Translations under genes and position numbers: made by a program
The notes under the pieces: generated by a model
The model's database searches: none
What the model was told of the DNA's origin: nothing
Seen by the model: only the letters and a program-made list of their open reading frames with translations
Assembly (NCBI RefSeq): GCF_900187995.1
Contig: NZ_FZNZ01000011.1
Span: 47,596-111,595, forward strand
Origin: Prevotella jejuni
GTDB taxonomy: Bacteria > Bacteroidota > Bacteroidia > Bacteroidales > Bacteroidaceae
Direction of reading: 5' to 3'
Length of the DNA stretch: 64,000 bases
In this document: piece after piece, positions 16,125 through 23,926 of the stretch
How the letters are laid out: every line of letters begins with the position of its first letter
How positions within the stretch are numbered: position 1 is the stretch's first letter

Positions 16125-16979
16125 TTATCTATTATTGAACTCTCTTAGTCGAATACGCGTCAAGACCTGCTTTGTGTTATAGGTGAAATCGCTTGCAAGC
16201 ATCCAACTATAATAACCAGGATCTTTGTGTAATACCTCAGCTACATCCCAACCTTTGTATTTACCAAAGTTAAACACTTCATGTCGGCGTGGTTTTCCTG
16301 TAGCATCCAATAGCTGATTACCATCCTTATCTGTCATATCACGCCACACCATACGACCAGCAAAGTCTACAAAATCATTCATTTTTGAGAACTCTGCAAG
16401 CTCATCCATGTCATTATTCAATGAACGCTCTGCTTCTTCTTGCTTACCAGGAGCATACATATCAAGCTCACCCTGTAGAACACGCCATGTGGCCTCAGTA
16501 TCCTGATCAGCTCTATGCGCTTCGAAATCATCCTCCATTTTCCTACCACAATAGAACTTATATGCTGCAGCAAGATTGCGACGTTCCATCTTGTGATAGA
16601 TATTCTGTGCATCAATAAGGCGACACTTTGAGAAATCAAAATCAACACCCGCACGTAAGAATTCTTCTGCCAACATCGGAACATCAAATCGATTGGAATT
16701 AAAGCCAGCAAAATCACATCCTGCAAACTTCTCTGATAATTCCTTTGCCTTCTGCTTAAAGGTAGGCGCATTAGCCACATCCTCGTCCGAAATACCAGTT
16801 AACAACGTTACTTCTGCAGGTATAGGCTTCCCGGGATTGATAAAGATATTCTCTCTTTCTTCCCTTCCATCAGGATAAACCTTGATGTAAGAGATTTGAA
16901 TAATACGGTCGTTTACAAGGTCAAGCCCAGTTGTCTCCAAATCAAAGACTATCAATGGCTTTGTCAAATTCAGCTTCAT
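16125..16979 (-). CDS. DnaQ-like 3'-5' exonuclease
   Basis: The exonuclease fold has ExoI FDLETTGLD, ExoII FAGFNSNRFDVPML and ExoIII HRADQDTEAT, giving the DEDD catalytic set with His. The start is taken at MKLNLTKPLIVFDLE (16979); the longer frame to 17009 adds ten residues without family support. The C-terminal 60 residues (FNFGKYKGWDVAEVLHKDP) form a small domain often attached to such exonucleases in Bacteroidota. It is adjacent to dnaN, so proofreading or repair associated with the sliding clamp is a reasonable inference. Confidence 0.85.
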   Translation of the reverse strand: MKLNLTKPLIVFDLETTGLDLVNDRIIQISYIKVYPDGREERENIFINPGKPIPAEVTLLTGISDEDVANAPTFKQKAKELSEKFAGCDFAGFNSNRFDVPMLAEEFLRAGVDFDFSKCRLIDAQNIYHKMERRNLAAAYKFYCGRKMEDDFEAHRADQDTEATWRVLQGELDMYAPGKQEEAERSLNNDMDELAEFSKMNDFVDFAGRMVWRDMTDKDGNQLLDATGKPRRHEVFNFGKYKGWDVAEVLHKDPGYYSWMLASDFTYNTKQVLTRIRLREFNNR

Positions 16980-17074
16980 ACGTTTGTGTATAACCCTATA
17001 TATAATCATAAAGGAGAATGGCTATATAGAGATACACAGCCATCCCCCCAAATAAGATTTATTTTATTACTCTT

Positions 17075-18199
17075 TTAATCGCTTAATAGCATCGGCATAA
17101 TCAGCATGAGAATGTCCTCATTCTCTGGCTGTTTGTCTGGTACAATAACACCAGCACGAGAGGGATCTGCCAACTGTATAATGACATCATCACTCTCAAT
17201 ATTATTCAAAATATCGAGCATACTTGAACCCTTAAAGCCTATGCTCATAGGATTACCACCATATCCACAGATAACACTCTCCTTTGCACTTGTTGCGAAA
17301 TCAATATCTTCAGCATTCAACTCCATCAGACCAGCTGACACATGGAAGCGAATTTGCTGAGAAGAATCGCTCGCAAACGGCAACACACGACGCAAAGCAC
17401 CAATCAAAGTCTTACGATCAATCGTGACTTGGTTAGGGTTGTCTTGAGGAATTACACTATTATAATTAGGATATTTACCTTCTATCAAACGGCAAGAAAG
17501 ATTACCTTCGGCAAAAGAAATCTCTGCTGAACGCTCATCAAAACGAATGATAACATCTCCACCATCCTTTGCCAACACATTCTTCAATAATGAAGCAGGC
17601 TTTTTAGGTAGGACAAATGAGGCTGGAGTATCACTCTTAATAGAGAAAATCTTATTCCTTACAAGTCTGTGCCCATCACTGGCTACAACAGCCAAAGCAT
17701 CTTCCTTCAAATCAAAGTAAACACCATTCATAACTGGGCGAAGCTCATCTTGCGCTGTTGCAAAGAGTGAACGTGTCAGACTATCAGACAACATCTCAGC
17801 TTGAAGTGTGATCGTTGTTGCATTCTCAGACACTGATTGAGCCTTCGGATACTCATCTGCTCCAAGAATAGGGAAATTATATGAACCATTCTGATAGGTA
17901 ACATATATCTTCATCTCATCCAAATTAACATCCAATGTTAGTGGTTGTTCTGGAAGTTCTTTCACAGCATCAAGAATCGTATGATTGTTCACTGCGAAAT
18001 CACCTTCGCCCTCACAATTCTCAAGATTCAATGTCCCACGCATGACATTCTCACTGTCAGACGCTGTTATTGTAAGCTGTCCATCATGGACTTCAAACAA
18101 GAAACAATCCAAAATAGGCAGAGAGTTCTTACTATTTATTACTCGAGAGAGAGTCAACAACCGGCTGCTCAATGCAGTACTTGAAAGGTTAAATCTCAT
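17075..18199 (-). CDS. dnaN: DNA polymerase III beta sliding clamp
   Basis: At 374 residues this has the normal clamp length. It starts MRFNLSSTALSSRLLTLSRVI and contains the conserved VASDGHRLV. Its C-terminus QPENEDILMLIMPMLLSD corresponds to the family's terminal MPM(R/L) motif next to the peptide-binding pocket. The clamp tethers polymerases and many repair proteins to DNA. It leads a minus-strand run with the exonuclease and coaBC. A consensus Bacteroidota promoter lies about 90 bp upstream (18289-18320). Confidence 0.97.
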   Translation of the reverse strand: MRFNLSSTALSSRLLTLSRVINSKNSLPILDCFLFEVHDGQLTITASDSENVMRGTLNLENCEGEGDFAVNNHTILDAVKELPEQPLTLDVNLDEMKIYVTYQNGSYNFPILGADEYPKAQSVSENATTITLQAEMLSDSLTRSLFATAQDELRPVMNGVYFDLKEDALAVVASDGHRLVRNKIFSIKSDTPASFVLPKKPASLLKNVLAKDGGDVIIRFDERSAEISFAEGNLSCRLIEGKYPNYNSVIPQDNPNQVTIDRKTLIGALRRVLPFASDSSQQIRFHVSAGLMELNAEDIDFATSAKESVICGYGGNPMSIGFKGSSMLDILNNIESDDVIIQLADPSRAGVIVPDKQPENEDILMLIMPMLLSD

Positions 18200-18288
18200 T
18201 AGTATGTATTTTAGTTAATATTCATATTATGTATATCCGAATTAAGACACCAGACTTCTCATCATAGTCGTCTTTCTTCTTCATCGTA

Positions 18289-18320
18289 CAAAAATACAAA
18301 AAAGCGCCGTGAAAAACAAA
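18289..18320 (-). promoter_or_regulatory. Promoter of dnaN
   Basis: On the minus strand TTTG (18317-18320) is separated by 20 bp from TATTTTTG (18289-18296), matching the Bacteroidota TTTG / TAnnTTTG consensus. It implies a leader of about 80 nt before the dnaN ATG. Confidence 0.65.
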
Positions 18321-18409
18321 AATTAAGTATAAAAGTTTCGGTTTTTAGAACTATTTTAGTAATTTCGCAAACAGAATAAAGTATTAAAATAACCAAAACA
18401 AGTAGATAA

Positions 18410-18814
18410 ATGGATTTACAAGGAAAAGTAATCGCTGTCCTCCCTGCACGTGAAGGAACTTCTGCTCGAGGACCATGGAAGTCACAACAGTATGTCATCG
18501 AAACCCATGACCAGTATCCAAAAAAGATGGTCTTCGATGTTTTTGGCGCTGATAGAATTGAACAGTTTGCTATTAAAGCAGGTGAAGAACTCAATGTTAG
18601 CTTCGATATTGATGCACATGAATACAACGGTCGTTGGTTTAACAATATTCGTGCATGGAACATTCAACGTGTTGATGCTACGGCTGTAATGGCTGGTGCA
18701 CCTGCAGCAGCTGCCCCTATTAATCCGCAGCCAGCACCTGCAGCAGAATCACAACCAGCCCCATTCCCTCCTGCACAGCCAGAGGAGAACTCTACAGATG
18801 ACTTACCATTCTAA
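18410..18814 (+). CDS. DUF3127 single-strand-binding-like protein with SSB-type acidic tip
   Basis: This 134-residue protein starts MDLQGKVIAVLPAREG. The first 85 residues form a compact beta-rich domain (KKMVFDVFG, EELNVSFDIDAHEYNGRWFNNI) with the look of an OB fold. It is followed by a Pro/Ala/Gln-rich linker of about 40 residues and the acidic end STDDLPF. That plan, an OB fold plus disordered linker plus a D-D-x-P-F tip, is that of bacterial SSB, whose tip recruits repair and replication proteins. DUF3127 is the family I recognise. The gene is divergent from dnaN and followed by a strong terminator. The DNA-binding role is inferred. Confidence 0.85.
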   Translation: MDLQGKVIAVLPAREGTSARGPWKSQQYVIETHDQYPKKMVFDVFGADRIEQFAIKAGEELNVSFDIDAHEYNGRWFNNIRAWNIQRVDATAVMAGAPAAAAPINPQPAPAAESQPAPFPPAQPEENSTDDLPF

Positions 18815-18844
18815 TAAAATTACACTATTTTCTGATATAGATAA

Positions 18845-18885
18845 AGACAGACTCTCTGATTTTGTAGAGTCTGTCTTTTTGTTTT
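18845..18885 (+). terminator. Intrinsic terminator of the DUF3127 gene
   Basis: An 11-bp perfect stem, AGACAGACTCT (18845-18855) with AGAGTCTGTCT (18866-18876), has a 10-nt loop and is followed by a T-rich tail. Confidence 0.9.
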
Positions 18886-19146
18886 AACAGATATTCTTAT
18901 TACTAAAAATCTTAACTTTATACCTTATTATATGGTGATACTATGAGTTGTAAACACAATGTCTATAAAAGCAAAACCTATTATCAAATTTATAGTACCT
19001 CAAATCCGCAACTAAGCCTTTCAACATCCTTATTGCATTTACACATCCTCTCATTACTGAATTTGCAGATAATTTGAATTTGAAACACCCACTTCTGCAT
19101 ACAATATCCCCTTACCCCACAATGTGACTTGAGGCAATACGCAGTA
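18886..19146. other. Non-coding stretch next to truncated IS remnant
   Basis: No gene, RNA or promoter was recognised between the DUF3127 terminator and the 3' end of the transposase remnant. The normal C-terminal transposase region and the far terminal inverted repeat are absent here, so one end of the element has been lost. Confidence 0.5.
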
Positions 19147-20047
19147 TTATTCCCAAAAATCCTGCATACCATCCATCCGTTTCTGTCTTTGAATCACAAG
19201 TCGGTATGCTTTACTCTTCCACTTCTCAACAAGGATAGAGTTCAATTCAAACTCAATGCCATTGATTTCCTCTGTTTTCCAGCCTTTGAGAGCAAAGGTG
19301 TCATTGTAGATCGAACTGCAGCGGTTAGCACGGATATAGAAGGACTTGCTGTGTTTTTTTTTCCTCCACGATTTCCTTGGAGCATGCTCCACAATCAGTT
19401 CTGAAGCGATTGATAATGAGTCCATTCTGTTCAAATCTCTCAAAGAACCTCTTCTGCGTGTTCTTCTGATGGAAACGAACATTTGTGTTACCATTGCTAT
19501 TCTCTATACCGACTATCAAATCGCCAATAACCGACACGCCAGGGCGATAACCAAAGAATTTCTTGTATGTAGGCTTTGCATCATACTTCTCTATCTCTAT
19601 GATCTGATGGTCGAAATCAACATCATACATCTCACTCCCTTTCAGTTGGCCAGATGCAAATATACAATTGAGCAATAAAGTATTGAGAGTGTCAGCCGTA
19701 TTGAAATCGTAGGTCTTGCCCATATCTGATGTGTATGAAATGTTTTCTTGCGTCAACTCCTTTATCGCTCTGAGGATAGTATCAGAGCTACAAGTGCGAA
19801 GTGTCAGATGAAGCGAGAGGTGGTTCATCAAATGAGTAGTGACATCCTGGGGTACATGATCCGCCACAGAAGTAGATACTCATGAGAGAACGAATGATTT
19901 CGCTGTACTGATAACCGAACGATCTACACCTTAGACCGAGGGTTGAGTCGATTACAGATGATAATGTGTGGAGTCAAATTGCTCCATGATTGAAAATAAC
20001 ACCCCAAAAGGAGTGAGTCTCTCAGATTTAATTTGTATCTTTGCCAT
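19147..20047 (-). pseudogene. Decayed IS1380-family transposase
   Basis: On the minus strand an ATG at 20047 begins MAKIQIKSERLTPFG, followed by a 2-nt insertion after DST, another shift after GGSCT, and a long intact stretch (SCSSDTILRAIKELTQEN, DVDFDHQIIEIEKYDAK, GYRPGVSVIGDLIVGIEN). A further shift joins this to FYIRANRCSSIYND and QRQKRMDGMQDFWE, after which the protein ends early. The assembled sequence matches the IS1380-type transposases I know from Bacteroidota, but three frameshifts and a missing C-terminal third make it inactive. It marks the upstream edge of the lipid operon. Confidence 0.8.
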
Positions 20048-20114
20048 GTCCATCGTCGGATTCTCTTTTTTTTTTGAAACACTAAGATAAGTGAAAACTC
20101 TGACATGGCAAAAT

Positions 20115-20139
20115 CCTGAGCAACTTTTTGTTGCTCTGG
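20115..20139. repeat. Short palindrome upstream of the lipid operon
   Basis: GAGCAAC (20118-20124), a TTTTT loop and GTTGCTC (20130-20136), flanked by CCT and TGG. It may be the surviving terminal inverted repeat of the IS1380-type element, or a terminator-like hairpin. No clear promoter for the operon is visible between here and 20206. Confidence 0.4.
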
Positions 20140-20205
20140 TACTTAAAAAATTTAATTTATAATAGTGTTGCGGAATTAAGAATGTTCATGTAAAACAAAG
20201 TACTT

Positions 20206-20832
20206 ATGATATCTGTCTATTCCATCAAACCGCAGTTTCAACGGGTGTTAACGCCTATTTTAGAGTTGTTGCATCGTGCAAAAGTTACTGCCAACCAAAT
20301 CACCTTGTGGGCTTGTGTCCTCTCACTTGTCATCGGCATTTTGTTTTGGTTTGCGGGCGATGTGGGTACATGGCTCTACCTTTGCCTGCCTGTGGGACTG
20401 CTGATACGTATGGCCCTGAATGCCTTAGACGGCATGATGGCTCGTCGTTACAATCAAATAACCCGAAAGGGAGAGCTGTTAAACGAAGTGGGTGATGTCG
20501 TTTCGGACACCATTATTTATTTTCCGCTGTTGAAGTATCATCCCGAAAGTCTTTATTTTATTGTGGCTTTCATTGCCCTCAGCATTATTAATGAATACGC
20601 AGGAGTGATGGGAAAGGTGCTGTCGGCAGAACGACGGTATGATGGTCCGATGGGCAAGAGCGACCGTGCTTTCGTTCTCGGCCTCTACGGGGTGGTCTGT
20701 TTGTTTGGTATAAACCTTTCAGGATATTCTGTTTACATCTTTGGGGTTATCGATTTGTTGCTTGTACTCAGCACGTGGATTAGGATAAAGAAGACGTTAA
20801 AAGTAACCAGGAATTCGCAAACGCCTGAGTAA
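20206..20832 (+). CDS. CDP-alcohol phosphatidyltransferase family protein, YnbA-like
   Basis: This 208-residue integral membrane enzyme has about six hydrophobic segments and would transfer a phosphatidyl group from CDP-diacylglycerol to an alcohol. The family motif is at residues 72-97 as N-x2-DG-x2-AR-x8-G-x3-N-x3-D. Compared with the canonical D-x2-DG-x2-AR-x8-G-x3-D-x3-D, the first (N72) and third (N93) Asp are Asn; D75 and D97 are kept. I recall the same LNALDG...LNE.GDV.SD pattern in E. coli YnbA, so this is a distinct subfamily rather than decay. It is the first gene of a plus-strand operon; the next start is 28 bp after its stop. The acceptor alcohol is unknown. Confidence 0.85.
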   Translation: MISVYSIKPQFQRVLTPILELLHRAKVTANQITLWACVLSLVIGILFWFAGDVGTWLYLCLPVGLLIRMALNALDGMMARRYNQITRKGELLNEVGDVVSDTIIYFPLLKYHPESLYFIVAFIALSIINEYAGVMGKVLSAERRYDGPMGKSDRAFVLGLYGVVCLFGINLSGYSVYIFGVIDLLLVLSTWIRIKKTLKVTRNSQTPE

Positions 20833-20859
20833 ACTGATGGTATTGATAAGCAGTGGAGT

Positions 20860-21900
20860 ATGAAAAAGAAACCTTATCCAACGGTTGCGGTTTTTTCTGG
20901 CGGTGGTACACGTTATGCTTTGTATCTCGGCATGTATGCGGCGATGCAACATTATGGTGTAAAGCCCGACCTGCTGATTGCCGCTTGCGGTGGCAGTATC
21001 GCTGCCAACATCATCAACTCGTTTGCTACCGACGAGCAGCGAAAGGCCTTTATACAGTCGGAAGAGCTGTATCGCTTTGTGCAAAACACCCGAATGACAC
21101 GTTTCAAAATGCTGTATAAGATAGGTGTCTATTGCCAGCGCAAGGTGCGAAACACATTCTATGCTCCTTATATAGAAAATATTTTCGATAAATTTATCGT
21201 AGACATGCCCACCGACATACGCCCGCTTTTGCCCTCGTTGGCTGTTCGACCAACCCTTCCCACCATCGTAGTAGGTGCCCGATTGTTGTTTGACAGGGCT
21301 GACATCGGTAAAGAAAGAAACGGAAGAAAACTTTATCGGAAGGTGCTTTTTACCGATGCCGAGACAGCTAGAAACATCGATTTGCCGGCTGTTAACTGCA
21401 ATTTTAAAAGCTATGAGGGTAGTGCCATCGACTCGCAAGTTGAGCTGTTTCAAGATGTTCCCTTACCCATTGCCACCCGAATATCTGTTTCGGATATGTT
21501 CTACGTTCAGCCCGTGCATTACAAAGGTGCCTATTTTGCGGGCGGAATTATTGATTTGATGCCCATAGAACTGGCCGAACAACTTGGCGAAACAATTATC
21601 TTTGAGAAGAAAAAGGGGTTTGGCACCATCGACGAGGCACTTATTAGAGCCGTATTTGGATATAGTGGAAACCGCCGATTGCAAGAAGTGATGACGCATT
21701 CGGTGAACTATTGGGTAGACACGGCCGACATGAACCAGGCACTTTCGGGCCATTACATCGAAAAAAACATCAATCTTCTGAAGCTCCAGGTAGAACTGAA
21801 ACTGCCCAAAACCTATGCCCAGTTTGTAAAAGATATGAACTTTCAATGGCAATACGGATACGATAGGGTTGCCCAACATTTTAAAAACAAACAGGTATGA
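20860..21900 (+). CDS. Patatin-like protein with altered catalytic motifs
   Basis: This 346-residue protein has the patatin layout. The glycine-rich oxyanion segment SGGGTRYALYLG (residues 13-24) precedes a nucleophile-elbow equivalent CGGSIAA with Ser46. The region equivalent to the catalytic D-G-G is FAGGIIDLMPIELA, with Ala227 in place of Asp. Patatins hydrolyse acyl chains from lipids with a Ser-Asp dyad, so this one may be inactive, use another residue, or bind lipid. No signal peptide is seen, so a cytoplasmic or membrane-peripheral location is expected. Its TGA overlaps the next ATG (ATGA), coupling it to the dehydrogenase. Confidence 0.75.
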   Translation: MKKKPYPTVAVFSGGGTRYALYLGMYAAMQHYGVKPDLLIAACGGSIAANIINSFATDEQRKAFIQSEELYRFVQNTRMTRFKMLYKIGVYCQRKVRNTFYAPYIENIFDKFIVDMPTDIRPLLPSLAVRPTLPTIVVGARLLFDRADIGKERNGRKLYRKVLFTDAETARNIDLPAVNCNFKSYEGSAIDSQVELFQDVPLPIATRISVSDMFYVQPVHYKGAYFAGGIIDLMPIELAEQLGETIIFEKKKGFGTIDEALIRAVFGYSGNRRLQEVMTHSVNYWVDTADMNQALSGHYIEKNINLLKLQVELKLPKTYAQFVKDMNFQWQYGYDRVAQHFKNKQV

Positions 21901-22652
21901 ACATCTTTATTACGGGCGGAACATCGGGTATCGGCTTGGCCTTGGCGCGGTTTTATGCTGCCAAAGGCCATCGGGTGGGGGTGTGCGGACGAAATACGGC
22001 ACGAATAGACAGGAGTGATGAGGTTAACAAACTGTTGCTTGCATACCAGCTGGATGTGTGTGATAAGGACGCATTAACCGTTGCCGTAGAAGTGTTTTGT
22101 GCCGATAAGGGGTTGGACATGATGATTGTTGCTGCTGGATATTACCGTAACGGCGTTACTGAAGAAGTGGATTTTGAGCAGACTTCACAAATGTTGAAGG
22201 TTAATATCGCGGGTGCATTGAATGCGATGGAAGTGGCACGAGAAGCAATGAATGCATCCGGCGGACATTTGGTAGTGATTGCTTCGGTGGCAGGATTGTT
22301 GCATTATCCGTGCGCAAGCGTATATGCCAAGTGCAAAAGAGCATTGATACAGATAGCCGATGCTTATCGCCGAAGTCTTGCCGACTATCAAATAACGGTT
22401 ACAACACTTGTTCCGGGCTACATAGACACGCCACGATTGAGAGAGATATACCGTAATGACCTTTCCAAATGTCCGTTCTGCATGCCCTTAAATCGAGCTG
22501 TTGAAACAATGACAAAGGCCATAGCGCAGCGCAAAGAACAGGTGGTGTTTCCGCCAAAAATGCGCCTATCCATCGCTTTTCTTTCGCTTTTACCCACTTG
22601 TTTGTTATCGGCTTTTATGCACCGAAAGACATTATGGAGCATTCCCAAATAA
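21897..22652 (+). CDS. Short-chain dehydrogenase/reductase
   Basis: This 251-residue classical SDR has cofactor motif TGGTSGIG (6-13), VAAG at the NNAG position, catalytic Ser130 and YAKCK (Tyr143, Lys147). It is expected to oxidise or reduce a hydroxyl or keto group using NAD(P). The C-terminal 25 residues are hydrophobic (LSIAFLSLLPTCLL), suggesting membrane association, like lipid-acting SDRs such as 3-ketosphinganine reductases. It overlaps the patatin-like gene by 4 bp and runs 19 bp into the phosphatase gene. The substrate is inferred to be a lipid from context. Confidence 0.85.
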   Translation: MNIFITGGTSGIGLALARFYAAKGHRVGVCGRNTARIDRSDEVNKLLLAYQLDVCDKDALTVAVEVFCADKGLDMMIVAAGYYRNGVTEEVDFEQTSQMLKVNIAGALNAMEVAREAMNASGGHLVVIASVAGLLHYPCASVYAKCKRALIQIADAYRRSLADYQITVTTLVPGYIDTPRLREIYRNDLSKCPFCMPLNRAVETMTKAIAQRKEQVVFPPKMRLSIAFLSLLPTCLLSAFMHRKTLWSIPK

Positions 22653-23926
22653 ACAACAAAACTGTATGGACGTGTAAGCGGCCCTTGCCAAACGGTTTGA
22701 TGCGGCGTTGCGGTATAGATAACAAATGCTTGCAAGTAAGCAAATACATCGCCCTTGTTATTTGTTGGGGTGTATTCTATGCTGTTTATACTTTTGCTGC
22801 AAGCTATGCGGCATCGCTTAAAGAGGTGTCTTCGCTTTGCTTTTCGTTTGAAAAAGCCATACCGTTTGTACCTTTTGCCATCTATTTTTATAGCAGTAGT
22901 GTGGTGTTTTTTATATGGGTTTTCTTCCTCTGCAATACTTTTCGGCAGCTATCGACATTAAGTAAACGCATCGTTTTTATAACCGTTTTATCGGGAATTT
23001 GTTTTATTATCTTTCCGTTAAAACAAAGTTTTGTACGTCCAGAAACAGCCCATATCTTGTTTTCTTTCATCAATACGTACGATACACCTTTTAATCAGAT
23101 GCCGTCTTTACATATAGGTTATGCCTGCATCTTTTGGAGTGGGGTGCGAAATAGCAGGTTCAGAAACTTACTGAGAATGTGGTTGGTGTTGTTAATGCTG
23201 TCTACCCTTTTGGTGTATCAGCACCATTTCATCGATATTACTACCGGTTTGATGGCAGGTTTTCTGACGTTATGGATGTTTCCTTACCGTAAAAAGCGCA
23301 ACCAACAAATAGCAACGGTTTACTTTTTTGTTGCCGCTGTGGGGTTGACGGCGTTATTGTTTGCCATCGAACATTCGGTTTTAGGAAGTATTTTTTTATT
23401 GTGGGGCATACTCGTCTTGCTTTTATTGGGCCGTGCTTATTATCGCTCTAATCGACATTTTCTTAAAGACGACCACGGTTGCATCGGTTTTTTGCGTTAT
23501 ATTTTCTATTTTCCCTATATCGCAGTGTATCGCATATTGTGGTTGTTTTCTCGTCAGGCACCTGTAGAAATTGCACCCAACATCTTCGTTGGAGGCTTGC
23601 TTTCATGCCGTTCTGCTCGGAAATTCGCCATGTTGGGAGAGGTTTCGGTGTTCGACCTTTCAGCCGAATTACCCGAAAACGCCTACTTTCGCACATCGGC
23701 AGATTACCATTGCTTTCCGCTTTTGGATATTGCCACTATCCCCAAAGCCTGTGAGGAGCGTATTGTAAATACAGTTTTAGAGAAGATGAAAGCCGAAGAT
23801 GTGCCTCGAAAGCTATATATTCATTGTACAATGGGCCGTTTTCGGAGTCGCCGAATAGGTGAAATGGTGCAGTTAATGATAAGTAAAAATTTAACCAAAG
23901 ATAAAAATGGAAACAGGAACATTTAA
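22634..23926 (+). CDS. PAP2 phosphatase fused to dual-specificity phosphatase, YnbD-like
   Basis: The start is taken at ATG 22634 (MEHSQINNK); an upstream TTG at 22598 would overlap the SDR further. The 430 residues hold an N-terminal membrane PAP2 domain with K...RP (Lys130, Arg135-Pro136), PSLH (157-160) and H-H-x2-D (197-201), carried on several membrane helices. A C-terminal cytoplasmic dual-specificity domain follows with C-x5-R in HCTMGRFRS (Cys398, Arg404). This is the architecture of E. coli YnbD. After the P-loop the DSP domain is short and ends KNLTKDKNGNRNI, overlapping the next gene by 20 bp, so the last helices appear missing. It probably dephosphorylates phospholipid head groups. 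Confidence 0.85.
   Translation: MEHSQINNKTVWTCKRPLPNGLMRRCGIDNKCLQVSKYIALVICWGVFYAVYTFAASYAASLKEVSSLCFSFEKAIPFVPFAIYFYSSSVVFFIWVFFLCNTFRQLSTLSKRIVFITVLSGICFIIFPLKQSFVRPETAHILFSFINTYDTPFNQMPSLHIGYACIFWSGVRNSRFRNLLRMWLVLLMLSTLLVYQHHFIDITTGLMAGFLTLWMFPYRKKRNQQIATVYFFVAAVGLTALLFAIEHSVLGSIFLLWGILVLLLLGRAYYRSNRHFLKDDHGCIGFLRYIFYFPYIAVYRILWLFSRQAPVEIAPNIFVGGLLSCRSARKFAMLGEVSVFDLSAELPENAYFRTSADYHCFPLLDIATIPKACEERIVNTVLEKMKAEDVPRKLYIHCTMGRFRSRRIGEMVQLMISKNLTKDKNGNRNI

Noticed and set aside
18990..19172. A 60-codon frame at the end of the IS1380 remnant
   Set aside because: It is Cys-rich, does not match the expected transposase C-terminus and lies next to a frameshifted pseudogene; it is most likely chance.
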